From: Halomonas sp. LBP4
GTDB lineage: Bacteria > Pseudomonadota > Gammaproteobacteria > Pseudomonadales > Halomonadaceae
Direction of reading: 5' to 3'
Length of the DNA: 64,000 nucleotides
Assembly (NCBI RefSeq): GCF_003202205.1
Contig: NZ_PDOG01000008.1
Span: forward strand, 5,276 to 69,275
Part shown: positions 16,487 through 25,163 of the stretch, in pieces
Numbering within the stretch: the stretch's first letter is position 1
Layout of the letters: each line of letters begins with the position of its first letter
The notes under the pieces: model-generated
The model's input: the letters and a program-made list of their open reading frames with translations, nothing else
What the model was told of the DNA's origin: nothing
The model's database searches: none
Translations under genes and position numbers: made by a program

Positions 16487-16561
16487 TGGGGTATAGCCAA
16501 GTGGTAAGGCACCGGTTTTTGGTATCGGCATTCCCAGGTTCGAATCCTGGTACCCCAGCCA
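16487..16561 (+). tRNA. tRNA-Gln (anticodon TTG)
   Basis: A 75-nt cloverleaf starting TGGGGTA and ending TACCCCA plus G and CCA. The anticodon loop TTTTGGT gives TTG for Gln. The leading unpaired-type T and the GTATAGCCAAGT D-arm are usual for bacterial tRNA-Gln. Its wobble uridine is a substrate class for SelU, encoded at 5412-6527. Confidence 0.97.
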
Positions 16562-16606
16562 CGCCAACCCTATTTCGATTCTGCAGTTCGTGTGAGTCGG
16601 TCCCGA

Positions 16607-16682
<76 letters not shown>

Positions 16683-16721
16683 TCCAGACGTCGGGACAAT
16701 CAACGAGTTGCAGCATATGAT

Positions 16722-16744
16722 AACCGCCCCTGAGGCGGTTTTTT
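16722..16744 (+). terminator. Rho-independent terminator of the tRNA cluster
   Basis: A stem of aaccgcc against ggcggtt, with a 5-base loop, runs straight into a T tract. It lies 40 bp after tRNA-Thr. Confidence 0.9.
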
Positions 16745-16910
16745 CGTCTTTGTCCACAGGGCATCCACAGGGGCGTTCCTGGCCTTGAAACCCCTGTCGG
16801 GCACCACCACAACACTACACGCAGATCCCTTGCCGGGGTCCCCGCAGCGGCCCCGTCGTCACAACGAGTTCGAACTGAGACTGATCACGGAACCACAGGA
16901 GGTGATTCAG

Positions 16911-17897
16911 ATGCCGGTGCAGACATCGTTCAGCCAGACCCGCTTCCACGCCATCGGCGACGCTCCCGAGCCCACCAGCCAGGTGAAGGGCGCACCGCGC
17001 ACGGGACAGGACCCTTATCCCACCCGGCTCGCCGAGCCGCTGGACATGCCCTGGCTGAGCCGTCGCGAGGCGGTGGTCAAGGGGCGTGCCGAGGACGGTC
17101 CCCTGAGCCAGGCGCAGCTCGATGCGTTCGACCGCCAGGGCTTTCTCTTCGAGCCCGGTTTCATCGGCGGCGACGAGCTCGCCGAGCTGCGTCGGGAGCT
17201 GAAGGCGTTGCTGGCCCGTGACGACTTCCGTGGCCGCGACTTCAGCATCACCGAGCCCCAGGGCCGGGAGATCCGCTCGCTGTTCGCGGTGCACTTCCTC
17301 TCCCGGCTGTTCTCGCGCCTGGCCCACGACGAGCGGCTGATGGGTCGCGCGCGTCAGATCCTCGGCGGCGAGGCCTATGTGCACCAGTCGCGGATCAACT
17401 ACAAGCCCGGCTTCGAGGGCAAGGGCTTCAACTGGCACTCCGACTTCGAGACCTGGCACGCCGAGGACGGCATGCCGGCCATGCATGCGGTGAGCGCCTC
17501 CATCGTGCTCACCGACAACCACCACTTCAACGGGCCGCTGATGCTGATCCCCGGTTCGCACCGGGTCTTCGTGCCCTGCCTGGGCGAGACGCCGGACGAC
17601 CACCACAAGCAGTCGCTCAAGACCCAGGAGATCGGCGTGCCGAGCCGCGAGGTGCTGACCAGGCTGATCGCGCACCACGGCATCGAGGCGCCCACCGGGT
17701 CCGCCGGCGAGCTGCTGCTGTTCGACTGCAACACCCTGCACGGCTCCAACGCCAACATGTCGCCGGACCCGCGCAGCAACGTCTTCTTCGTCTACAATCG
17801 TCGCGACAATCGCTGTGTGGAACCCTTTGCGGCACGCCGGCGGCGGCCGGGCTTCCTGGCCCATGCACCGGACGAGGCATGGTCGCCACAGAGCTGA
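16911..17897 (+). CDS. ectD: Ectoine hydroxylase
   Basis: EctD is a non-haem Fe(II), 2-oxoglutarate dioxygenase that makes 5-hydroxyectoine from ectoine, an osmotic and heat protectant. It has 328 aa, normal for EctD. The signature segment reads FNWHSDFETWHAEDGMP, with iron ligands H176 and D178; the third ligand H277 is in NTLHGSNANMSPDPRSN. YVHQSRINYKPGF is also conserved. The ATG at 16911 has a strong ribosome binding site (caggaggtgattc), so the extra 42 codons from 16785 are unlikely. No ectABC genes are near, so this is a stand-alone ectD, as in several halomonads. Confidence 0.97.
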   Translation: MPVQTSFSQTRFHAIGDAPEPTSQVKGAPRTGQDPYPTRLAEPLDMPWLSRREAVVKGRAEDGPLSQAQLDAFDRQGFLFEPGFIGGDELAELRRELKALLARDDFRGRDFSITEPQGREIRSLFAVHFLSRLFSRLAHDERLMGRARQILGGEAYVHQSRINYKPGFEGKGFNWHSDFETWHAEDGMPAMHAVSASIVLTDNHHFNGPLMLIPGSHRVFVPCLGETPDDHHKQSLKTQEIGVPSREVLTRLIAHHGIEAPTGSAGELLLFDCNTLHGSNANMSPDPRSNVFFVYNRRDNRCVEPFAARRRRPGFLAHAPDEAWSPQS

Positions 17898-18002
17898 GGC
17901 CATCTGTCCGGCCCCGGAGTGTGGACCCGCGCCGCAGGTGGGGTAGACTGTGACGCTTGTCGTCGAGAAGCGTCACGCATAACGAGAAGGAGAAGGCCCG
18001 CC

Positions 18003-18668
18003 ATGCGCTTTGTTCCACGTTTCACCGATGGCCAGGAATTTCCCCATGCGCTCGGCAAGATCGTCTGTGTCGGCCGCAACTACGCCGATCACGCCAAGGA
18101 ACTGGGCAACCCGGTGCCCAGCGAGCCGCTGCTGTTCATCAAGCCGGCGACCAGTGCGGTGGCCCTCGAGGAGCCGGTGGACGCGCCTTTTTCCCGCGGC
18201 GAAGTGCACTACGAGACGGAGATGGCGCTGCTGATCGGCGAGGAGTTGTCCCATGCCGGCGTGGACGAGGCCGAGCGGGCGGTGGTCGGTATCGGGCTGG
18301 CGCTGGACCTGACGCTGCGCGACATTCAGGCCCGCCTCAAGGAGAAGGGCCATCCCTGGGAAATCGCCAAGGCCTTCGATGGTGCCTGCCCGTTGTCGGT
18401 GTTCCTGCCGCTCACCCAGGTGCCCAACTGGAGCGCCCTGACCTTCACCCTGGAGATCGACGGGGAACTGCGCCAGCACGGCGAGGGCTCCGACATGCTC
18501 TTCCCGGTGGCGATGCTGGTGGCGGAGATGAGTCGCCATTTCACCCTGCAGGCCGGCGACGTGGTGCTGACCGGCACCCCGGCCGGCGTAGGGCCGCTGC
18601 CCCGTGGCGCCGAGCTTCGCTTCACCCTGACCGGGGGGCTGGAGGTGGCCACGCGCGTCATCGACTGA
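18003..18668 (+). CDS. Fumarylacetoacetate hydrolase family protein
   Basis: A 221-aa single-domain member of the FAH superfamily, nearest in outline to YcgM-type acylpyruvases/oxaloacetate decarboxylases. Motifs are VCVGRNYADHAKELGN, EPLLFIKPATS, metal ligands in EVHYETEMALLIG, LDLTLRDIQARLKEKGHPWEIAKAFDGACP, and VVLTGTPAGVGPL. Substrate is uncertain: acylpyruvates, oxaloacetate and fumarylpyruvate are all used by close relatives. The ATG at 18003 follows gaaggagaaggc. It is convergent with speA. Confidence 0.85.
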   Translation: MRFVPRFTDGQEFPHALGKIVCVGRNYADHAKELGNPVPSEPLLFIKPATSAVALEEPVDAPFSRGEVHYETEMALLIGEELSHAGVDEAERAVVGIGLALDLTLRDIQARLKEKGHPWEIAKAFDGACPLSVFLPLTQVPNWSALTFTLEIDGELRQHGEGSDMLFPVAMLVAEMSRHFTLQAGDVVLTGTPAGVGPLPRGAELRFTLTGGLEVATRVID

Positions 18669-18691
18669 GCACTCCGAGCGCCGAGGCGCAG

Positions 18692-18723
18692 GACGCCCCG
18701 CAGTTCAAAGGCTGCAGGGCGTC
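18692..18723. terminator. Stem-loop between the FAH-family gene and speA
   Basis: Arms gacgccccgcag and ctgcagggcgtc pair with one mismatch around an 8-base loop. It sits between two convergent genes and could end transcripts from both sides. There is no clear T run, so termination is inferred. Confidence 0.5.
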
Positions 18724-18746
18724 TTCACGTTCCAGGCGGCGTGCGC

Positions 18747-20669
18747 TCACTCCAGATAGGTGTAGCCGTCCAGGCCATCCGAGAGGTCGTCGAGGAAGGC
18801 CTGCTGTTCGGCCTGCTCCAGGCCGCTGCGCGCGAGCTGCTCGGCCAGCCGCTCGCGCAGGGCGGCGACGTCAAAGTTGACGTAGCCGAGCACGTCGGCG
18901 ACCCGGTCCCCCTGCTGGATCTGACTGATCGACCAGCGGCCGTTGCCGTCCAGGGCGGCGTCCGCCGAGTCGGTGTCGCCGAACAGGTTGTGCAGGTCGC
19001 CGAGGATCTCCTGGTAGGCGCCGACCATGAAGAAGCCCAGCAGCTTCTCCTCGCCCTCCTGCCATTCCGGCAGCGGCAGGGTGGTCTCGACCCCCTGGCC
19101 GTCGACGTAGCCGTCGATGCGGCCGTCGCTGTCGCAGGTGATGTCCTGGATCACCCCGCGGCGCACCGGCGCGTGGTCCAGGCCGGTGAGCGGCAGCACC
19201 GGGAAGATCTGCTGGATGCCCCAGACGTCCGGTACCGACTGGAACAGTGAGAAGTTGACGAACAGCTTGTCGGCGAGCTTCTCGGCCAGTTCGTCGTCGA
19301 TCTCACGATGGGCGCGGTTGCGGGTATCGAGCCGCGCACGCAGCCGGGCGCAGGCGGCGAAGTAGACGCCCTCGCCCTCGGCCCGGGCGGTGATGTCGGT
19401 GAGGCCCATCACGAAGCGCTCGTGGAGCTCGCCCATGGCCTGCACCAGGTCGTGCCAGGCCTCGACCAGGCCGCGCGGCTCGGCCTGCTCGTGCAGCAGG
19501 TCGTGGACGCGCCACAGCTCGTCGACCTGGGGGTCGCCCTCGACCCGGCGCGGGGGCGCCTCGTCGCCGATGCGCTCCTCGCCGATCACGTTGGTGATCA
19601 GCACCGCGTGGTGGGCGGTGAGCGCCCGGCCCGACTCGCTGATCAGGTGGGGTTGGGGCAGGCCGTGCTCCTGGCAGGCCAGGCGGAAGGCGTACACCAC
19701 GTTGCGCGCGTACTCCAGCATGGAGTAGTTGGCGGAGCAGAAGCTGCGCGAGCGGGTGCCCTCGTAGTCGACGCCGAGGCCGCCGCCCACGTCCACGGTG
19801 TCCACCGGGGCGCCCAGTTCCACCAGGCTCTGGTAGAAGCGCGCGCACTCGCGCAGGCCACGCTGGATGTCGCGGATATTGGCGATCTGCGAGCCCAGGT
19901 GGAAGTGCACCAGCTGCAGGCTGGCCAGGGCGTCGGCCTCGCGCAGCTGCTCCACCACGGCCAGCACCTGGCTGGCGGTGAGGCCGAACTTGGACTTCTC
20001 GCCGCCGGTGTTCTGCCAGCGGCCGCGCCCCACGGTGGCCAGGCGGGCGCGCAGGCCGATGCGTGGCGTGACGCCGATGCGCTCGGCCTCTTCGAGGATC
20101 AGCGGCAGCTCCGAGAGCTTCTCCACCACCAGGTAGACCCGGTGGCCGAGCTTCTCGCCCATCAGCGCCAGGCGCACGTACTCGCGGTCCTTGTAGCCGT
20201 TGCAGACGATCAGCGAGGGGCCGTCGCCGGAGAGCGCGAGCACGGCGAGCAGCTCCGGCTTGCTGCCGGCCTCGAGCCCCACCCGGCCATGGCCGCGCTC
20301 CTGGGTGCCGAGGATCTCCTCCACCACCCGGCGCTGCTGGTTGACCTTGATCGGGTAGACCGCGGTGTAGCCGCCGCCGAACTCCTCCTCCTGCATGGCG
20401 GTATCGAAGGCGGCGCAGAGCTGCTCGACCCGGTCGTGCAGGATGTCGGTGAAGCGCACCAGCACCGGCAGGCGCAGCCCGGCCTGGCGGAGCTCGGTCA
20501 CCAGGTCGTCCAGCGGCAGGGCCGGGCCCTCGGCCTCGCTGCCCAGCGGGCGCACCAGGGCGTGGCCGGTGTCGTCGACGTCGAAGTAGCCGCTGCCCCA
20601 CTGGTCGATGTTCCAGGTGCGCCGGGCGCGCTGTGCCGGGCCTGCGGCACTGCTCTTGGACAGGCTCAT
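18747..20669 (-). CDS. speA: Biosynthetic arginine decarboxylase
   Basis: SpeA is a PLP enzyme making agmatine from arginine for putrescine synthesis. It has 640 aa, with a fold type III (alanine-racemase-like) barrel. The PLP lysine is in YPIKVNQQR. EAGSKPELLAVLAL, GLRARLATVGRGRW, LVHFHLGSQI, DVGGGLGVDYEG, ISESGRALTAHHAVL and the long C-terminal half (NFSLFQSVPDVWGI, GFFMVGAYQEILGDLHNLFGD) are typical. The start at 20669 overlaps the thrB stop by 4 bp (ATGA); the open frame extending to 20873 lies inside thrB and is not used. Confidence 0.97.
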   Translation of the reverse strand: MSLSKSSAAGPAQRARRTWNIDQWGSGYFDVDDTGHALVRPLGSEAEGPALPLDDLVTELRQAGLRLPVLVRFTDILHDRVEQLCAAFDTAMQEEEFGGGYTAVYPIKVNQQRRVVEEILGTQERGHGRVGLEAGSKPELLAVLALSGDGPSLIVCNGYKDREYVRLALMGEKLGHRVYLVVEKLSELPLILEEAERIGVTPRIGLRARLATVGRGRWQNTGGEKSKFGLTASQVLAVVEQLREADALASLQLVHFHLGSQIANIRDIQRGLRECARFYQSLVELGAPVDTVDVGGGLGVDYEGTRSRSFCSANYSMLEYARNVVYAFRLACQEHGLPQPHLISESGRALTAHHAVLITNVIGEERIGDEAPPRRVEGDPQVDELWRVHDLLHEQAEPRGLVEAWHDLVQAMGELHERFVMGLTDITARAEGEGVYFAACARLRARLDTRNRAHREIDDELAEKLADKLFVNFSLFQSVPDVWGIQQIFPVLPLTGLDHAPVRRGVIQDITCDSDGRIDGYVDGQGVETTLPLPEWQEGEEKLLGFFMVGAYQEILGDLHNLFGDTDSADAALDGNGRWSISQIQQGDRVADVLGYVNFDVAALRERLAEQLARSGLEQAEQQAFLDDLSDGLDGYTYLE

Positions 20670-21625
20670 GCATTCACCTCCGGTAGCGGCAGGGCGCCAT
20701 GTTCGAGGCGCGCCAGCAGGATGGTGCGGAACTGCTCCGGGTCGTGGGGCGTGAGGTCGTGGGCCGGCGGGTCCACATAGACCACCAGCAGCCGTGACAG
20801 CCAGTAGCGCAGGGCGGTCAGGCGCAGCATCATCGGCCAGGCGTCGCGCTCCACGCAGGTGAGCGGGCGGCATGCCTGGTAGGCGCGCAGGATGGCGTCG
20901 TGACGCTCGGCATTCAGCCGGCCGTCCGCTTCGGTGGCCCAGTCGTTGATGACGATGGCCAGGTCGAACAGCAGGTCCCCGGTGCAGCCGTTGTAGAAGT
21001 CGATGATGCCGCCCAGGCGGTCGCCCTCGAACAGGGTGTTGTCGCGGAACAGGTCGCCGTGCAGGGCCCCCTGGGGCAACTCCAGGGCGCTGCCGAAGAA
21101 GCCCTGGTAGATCTCCACCTCGTCCTTCATCAGGGTCTGGTCTTCAGGCGACAGGTAGACCAGCACGCGGTGGTGCATCGGCAGCAGCCAGTGCAGGTCG
21201 CGCGGGTTGGGGCGGTGCCCGGGGAAGTGCTGTGATACCCGATGCATGCGCCCCAGGGCGTCACCCAGTGCCTGGCACTGCACCGGGTTGGGGGCCTTGG
21301 GGTGCTTCCCGGGCAGGCGAGGGAACAGCAGCGCTGGCTTGTCGGCGAGGCTATGCAGGGCGATGCCGTCGCGATCGTGCACCGGGCCGGGGACCGGCAG
21401 GCGGTGCTCGTCGAGGTAGTCGAGCAGCTCGACGAAGAACGGTAGCTCCTCGTGTTCGCCCTGCTCGAACAGGGTCAGGACCAGCTCGCGGCGGTCGGTG
21501 GTGACGAAGAAGGTGGTGTTCTCGGTGCCGGCGGGGACGCCTTCCAGGGAGACCAGCGAGCCGGCATCGAAGCGGTTCAGGAATTCCGCGACCTGTGCGT
21601 CGCCAAGTGGTGTGAATACGGCCAT
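20666..21625 (-). CDS. thrB: Homoserine kinase (Pseudomonas-type, APH fold)
   Basis: This protein has the aminoglycoside-phosphotransferase fold of the pseudomonad-type ThrB, unrelated to the GHMP-type ThrB of E. coli. It phosphorylates homoserine for threonine synthesis. The start MAVFTPL is characteristic. GTENTTFFVT, LPFFVELLDYL, PALLFPRLPGKH, then the kinase loop ALHGDLFRDNTLFEGDRLGGIIDFYNGCTGDLLFDLAI give the catalytic (HGDLFRDN) and metal-binding (DF) residues. It has 319 aa. It lies next to a DUF2782 gene and polA, as in Pseudomonas. A kinase of the SrkA type is a less likely alternative. Confidence 0.9.
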   Translation of the reverse strand: MAVFTPLGDAQVAEFLNRFDAGSLVSLEGVPAGTENTTFFVTTDRRELVLTLFEQGEHEELPFFVELLDYLDEHRLPVPGPVHDRDGIALHSLADKPALLFPRLPGKHPKAPNPVQCQALGDALGRMHRVSQHFPGHRPNPRDLHWLLPMHHRVLVYLSPEDQTLMKDEVEIYQGFFGSALELPQGALHGDLFRDNTLFEGDRLGGIIDFYNGCTGDLLFDLAIVINDWATEADGRLNAERHDAILRAYQACRPLTCVERDAWPMMLRLTALRYWLSRLLVVYVDPPAHDLTPHDPEQFRTILLARLEHGALPLPEVNA

Positions 21626-21755
21626 GTGTCTCTCACCCGGGTTGCCAAGCCGCCTATTGTAGCGACTTGGCAGTGCGATGCACGCACCCGAGAGTAGCAG
21701 ATCATGGTCGCTAGCGCCGGCATCCGCCGGGAGCCCCGCGCCCGGCGGGAAAGGA

Positions 21756-22052
21756 TCAGAAGGTGTGCAGTATCCACTGGGGGACGGCGATCCGGTCGCC
21801 GTCCTGGCGTTCGAAGTTGCCGTCGCCGTCGTGGTCCACCAGGTAGTAGGAGGGGCCGCGAGAGGGGCGGATCTCGATGGCGTAGAGCTCGCCGTTGATC
21901 CGGTATTCGCGGATGGTGCGATCCTCCTCCTGGCGGATGGTGATGTCCGGCTCCACCTCGGAGGCAGACTGGGCCAGGGCCGGGCCCGCGAGGCTGAGCG
22001 AGAGGCCCAGGGCCAGCAGCAGGGCGAGGGGCGAGTGTTGCAGTAGCTTCAT
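21756..22052 (-). CDS. DUF2782 periplasmic protein
   Basis: A 98-aa exported protein. The signal peptide MKLLQHSPLALLLALGLSL.. ends near ALAQ, then a small beta-rich domain follows (PDITIRQEEDRTIREYRINGELYAIEIRPSRGPSYYLVD). The remainder (FERQDGDRIAVPQWILHTF) matches DUF2782, a family without known function that sits between polA and thrB in pseudomonads; the same arrangement is seen here. The ATG at 22052 starts just before the signal peptide and has ggaggtcat before it. Confidence 0.85.
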   Translation of the reverse strand: MKLLQHSPLALLLALGLSLSLAGPALAQSASEVEPDITIRQEEDRTIREYRINGELYAIEIRPSRGPSYYLVDHDGDGNFERQDGDRIAVPQWILHTF

Positions 22053-22211
22053 GATGACCTCCGGGGCCGCGTGCGGCAGGGAGTGACGATACCCCCAGTG
22101 TAAGACGTTGCCGCCTGTCGGCCTATCACTCGCGGCAAAAGGGGCGCGCAATGCGTATCATGGATGCCCAGGATCACGCTTTCCCAGCACAGACTCAATG
22201 GATGCCGATAC

Positions 22212-24980
22212 ATGGCCGACACGCCCATCGTTCTCGTCGACGGTTCTTCCTATCTCTACCGCGCCTTTCACGCCCTGCCGCCGCTGACCACCTCCCGCGG
22301 CCAGCCCACCGGTGCCATCAAGGGCGTCCTCAACATGCTCAAGCGGCTGATCAAGGACTACCCGGACAGCCCCATGGCGGTGGTCTTCGACGCCAAGGGC
22401 AAGACCTTCCGCGACGAGCTGTTCGAACAGTACAAGGCGCACCGCCCGCCGATGCCCGATGAGCTGCGCTCCCAGGTGGAGCCGCTGCACGCCTGCGTGC
22501 GGGCGCTGGGCCTGCCGCTGCTGTGCATCGAGGGGGTCGAGGCCGACGACGTCATCGGCACCCTGGCCCGCCGGGCCACCGAGGCCGGCCGCGACGCGGT
22601 GATCTCCACCGGCGACAAGGACATGGCCCAACTGGTCAACGCCCACATCACCCTGGTCAACACCATGAAGGACGAGACCCTGGACGTCGACGGCGTGAAG
22701 GAGAAGTTCGGGCTGCCGCCGGAGCTGATCATCGACTTCCTGGCGTTGATGGGCGACAAGGTCGACAACATCCCAGGCGTGCCGGGGGTCGGCGAGAAGA
22801 CGGCGCTCGGCCTGCTGCAGGGGATGGGCGGCGGCCTGGAGGCCATCTACGCCGACCTCGACAAGGTCAAGAGCCTCGACTTCCGCGGCGCCAAGACCCT
22901 GCCGAAGAAGCTCGACGAGCATCGCGACCAGGCGTTCCTCTCCTACCGGCTCGCCACCATCAAGACCGACTGCGAGCTGCCGGTGGGGCTCGACGACCTG
23001 GGCATCGCCCACCCGGACCGTGAGGCGCTGCTCGAGCTCTATCGCGAGCTGGAGTTCAAGGCCTGGCTTGCCGAGCTGCTGGAAGGCAGGGACGAGGGCG
23101 TGGATGACGTGGAAGGCGGCAAGCCGACGCCGGTCGGGGAGGACGAGGAGGGTGGTACGGGCCATGCTGCCGGGCGCGAGGATCACGTCATCCTCGCCCA
23201 GGCCGATTTCGATGCCTGGCTCGAGCGCCTGAAGGAGGCCGATGCCTTCTGTTTCGACCTGGAGACCACCAGCCTCGACTACATGGAGGCGGAGATCGTT
23301 GGGGTGGGCCTGGCGCTCGAGCCGGGCGAGGCGGCCTATATCCCGCTGGCCCACGACTACCTGGACGCTCCGGCGCAGCTCGATCGCCAGGCCGTGCTCG
23401 AGGCCCTGACGCCGCTGTGGGAAGATCCGGACAAGACCCGGATCGGCCAGAACCTCAAGTACGACATCTCGGTGCTGGCCAACTACGGCATCCGTGTCGC
23501 CGGGCCGCTGGAGGACACCATGCTCGAGTCCTACGTGCTCGACTCCACGGCGACCCGCCACGACATGGATTCGCTGGCGCTAAAGTACCTGGGCGAGAAG
23601 ACCATCTCCTTCGAGGAGGTCGCCGGCAAGGGGGCCAAGCAGCTCACCTTCAACCAGATCGCCCTGGAGCAGGCCGCGCCCTACGCCTGCGAGGACGTCG
23701 ACATTACCCTGAGGCTGCATCGCGAGCTGCGCCCGCGCGTCGAGGCCGAGGGGCGGCTGGCCAGCGTGCTCGAGGAGATCGAGCTGCCGCTGGTGCCGGT
23801 ACTCTCGCGCATGGAGCGCACCGGCGTGGCGCTCGATCCCGAGCGGCTGCACACCCAGAGCCGCGAACTCGAGACCCGCATCCGCGAGCTCGAGGCCAGG
23901 GCCTATGAGCTCGCCGGGCGCGAGTTCAACCTCGGCTCGCCCAAGCAGCTCGGCCAGATCCTCTTCGAGGAGCAGCAGATCCCGGTGATCAAGAAGACCC
24001 CCAAGGGGGCGCCCTCCACCGCGGAAGCCGTGCTCGAGGAGCTGGCGCTGGACTATCCGCTGCCCAAGGTGATCATGGAACACCGGGGGCTCGCCAAGCT
24101 GAAGTCCACCTACACCGACAAGCTGCCCAGGCTGGTCAACAGGGCCACCGGGCGGCTGCATACCAGCTATCACCAGGCGGTCACCGCCACCGGGCGGCTA
24201 TCCTCCAGCGATCCTAATCTGCAGAACATTCCCATTCGTACCGAGGAGGGGAGGCGCATCCGGCAGGCCTTTATCGCCCGGCCGGGCTACCGCATCGTCG
24301 CCGCCGACTACTCGCAGATCGAGCTGCGCATCATGGCGCACCTCTCCGCGGACAAGGGCCTGCTCGAGGCCTTCGCCGAGGGCCGCGACATCCACGCCGC
24401 CACCGCCGCCGAGGTATTCGGCGTGCCGCTCGACAAGGTCTCGGGCGACCAGCGGCGCAGCGCCAAGGCGATCAACTTCGGGCTGATCTACGGCATGAGC
24501 GCCTGGGGGCTGGGCCGCCAGCTGCACATCGAGCGCAACCAGGCCCAGACCTACATCGACCGCTACTTCGACCGCTACCCGGGCGTGGCCCGCTACATGG
24601 AGCGCATCCGCTCCCAGGCCGCCGATGACGGCTACGTGGAGACCGTCTTCGGCCGGCGCCTCTACCTGCCGGAGATCCACTCCCAGAACCGGGCCCGCCG
24701 CCAGGGTGCCGAGCGCACCGCCATCAATGCTCCGATGCAGGGCACCGCGGCGGACATCATCAAGCGCGCCATGATCGATGTCGACGCCTGGCTGGCGGGC
24801 GAGGCCTTCGATGCCGTGATGGTGATGCAGGTCCACGACGAGCTGGTGTTCGAGGTGGCCGAGGCGCAGGTGGACGCCTTCATCGAGGAGGTGAAGGGCC
24901 GCATGCAGGGTGCCGCCGAGCTCGGCGTGCCGTTGATCGTCGAGGCCGAGTCGGGCGCCAACTGGGACGAGGCCCACTGA
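22212..24980 (+). CDS. polA: DNA polymerase I
   Basis: This 922-aa protein has all three Pol I domains. The 5' nuclease (about 1-290) shows VDGSSYLYRAFHALPPL, GVEADDVIGTLA, STGDKDMAQLV and GDKVDNIPGVPGVGEKTA. The 3'-5' exonuclease shows FCFDLETTSLD, QNLKYD and a conserved later Asp. The polymerase shows TGRLSSSDPNLQNIP, DYSQIELRIMAHLS (metal Asp), KAINFGLIYGMSAWGL (finger O-helix) and QVHDELVFE (second metal Asp). The linker near residue 300 is acidic and loosely conserved. The ATG at 22212 is chosen from MADTPIVLVDGS. It is divergent from DUF2782/thrB. Confidence 0.98.
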   Translation: MADTPIVLVDGSSYLYRAFHALPPLTTSRGQPTGAIKGVLNMLKRLIKDYPDSPMAVVFDAKGKTFRDELFEQYKAHRPPMPDELRSQVEPLHACVRALGLPLLCIEGVEADDVIGTLARRATEAGRDAVISTGDKDMAQLVNAHITLVNTMKDETLDVDGVKEKFGLPPELIIDFLALMGDKVDNIPGVPGVGEKTALGLLQGMGGGLEAIYADLDKVKSLDFRGAKTLPKKLDEHRDQAFLSYRLATIKTDCELPVGLDDLGIAHPDREALLELYRELEFKAWLAELLEGRDEGVDDVEGGKPTPVGEDEEGGTGHAAGREDHVILAQADFDAWLERLKEADAFCFDLETTSLDYMEAEIVGVGLALEPGEAAYIPLAHDYLDAPAQLDRQAVLEALTPLWEDPDKTRIGQNLKYDISVLANYGIRVAGPLEDTMLESYVLDSTATRHDMDSLALKYLGEKTISFEEVAGKGAKQLTFNQIALEQAAPYACEDVDITLRLHRELRPRVEAEGRLASVLEEIELPLVPVLSRMERTGVALDPERLHTQSRELETRIRELEARAYELAGREFNLGSPKQLGQILFEEQQIPVIKKTPKGAPSTAEAVLEELALDYPLPKVIMEHRGLAKLKSTYTDKLPRLVNRATGRLHTSYHQAVTATGRLSSSDPNLQNIPIRTEEGRRIRQAFIARPGYRIVAADYSQIELRIMAHLSADKGLLEAFAEGRDIHAATAAEVFGVPLDKVSGDQRRSAKAINFGLIYGMSAWGLGRQLHIERNQAQTYIDRYFDRYPGVARYMERIRSQAADDGYVETVFGRRLYLPEIHSQNRARRQGAERTAINAPMQGTAADIIKRAMIDVDAWLAGEAFDAVMVMQVHDELVFEVAEAQVDAFIEEVKGRMQGAAELGVPLIVEAESGANWDEAH

Positions 24981-24997
24981 GGCGACCCACCGACGAC

Positions 24998-25025
24998 AAG
25001 GCCCGCGGCGGATGCCGCGGGCCTT
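24998..25025. terminator. Stem-loop between polA and the iron-binding protein gene
   Basis: A perfect 12-bp stem (aaggcccgcggc against gccgcgggcctt) has a 4-base loop. It lies 18 bp after the polA stop, between convergent genes. No T run follows on either strand, so it may end transcription weakly or protect the mRNA. Confidence 0.55.
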
Positions 25026-25163
25026 GGAAGAACAGAGCAAAGTGAGGGGCGCTGGGGGCAGGCCGAAGAGGAGCTCCTACGCCAGGGATGGCGTCGGTAG
25101 CGCCCATGGAGGGGTTCACAGCGCCTCCTCGTAGGCCTGCCGCCAGGTTAGCCTCGAGCGCTA

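Noticed and set aside
23020..23232. Possible frameshift or insertion in the acidic linker of polA (about residues 290-330)
   Set aside because: The frame is open, all flanking domain motifs stay in frame, and the linker is variable in Pol I.
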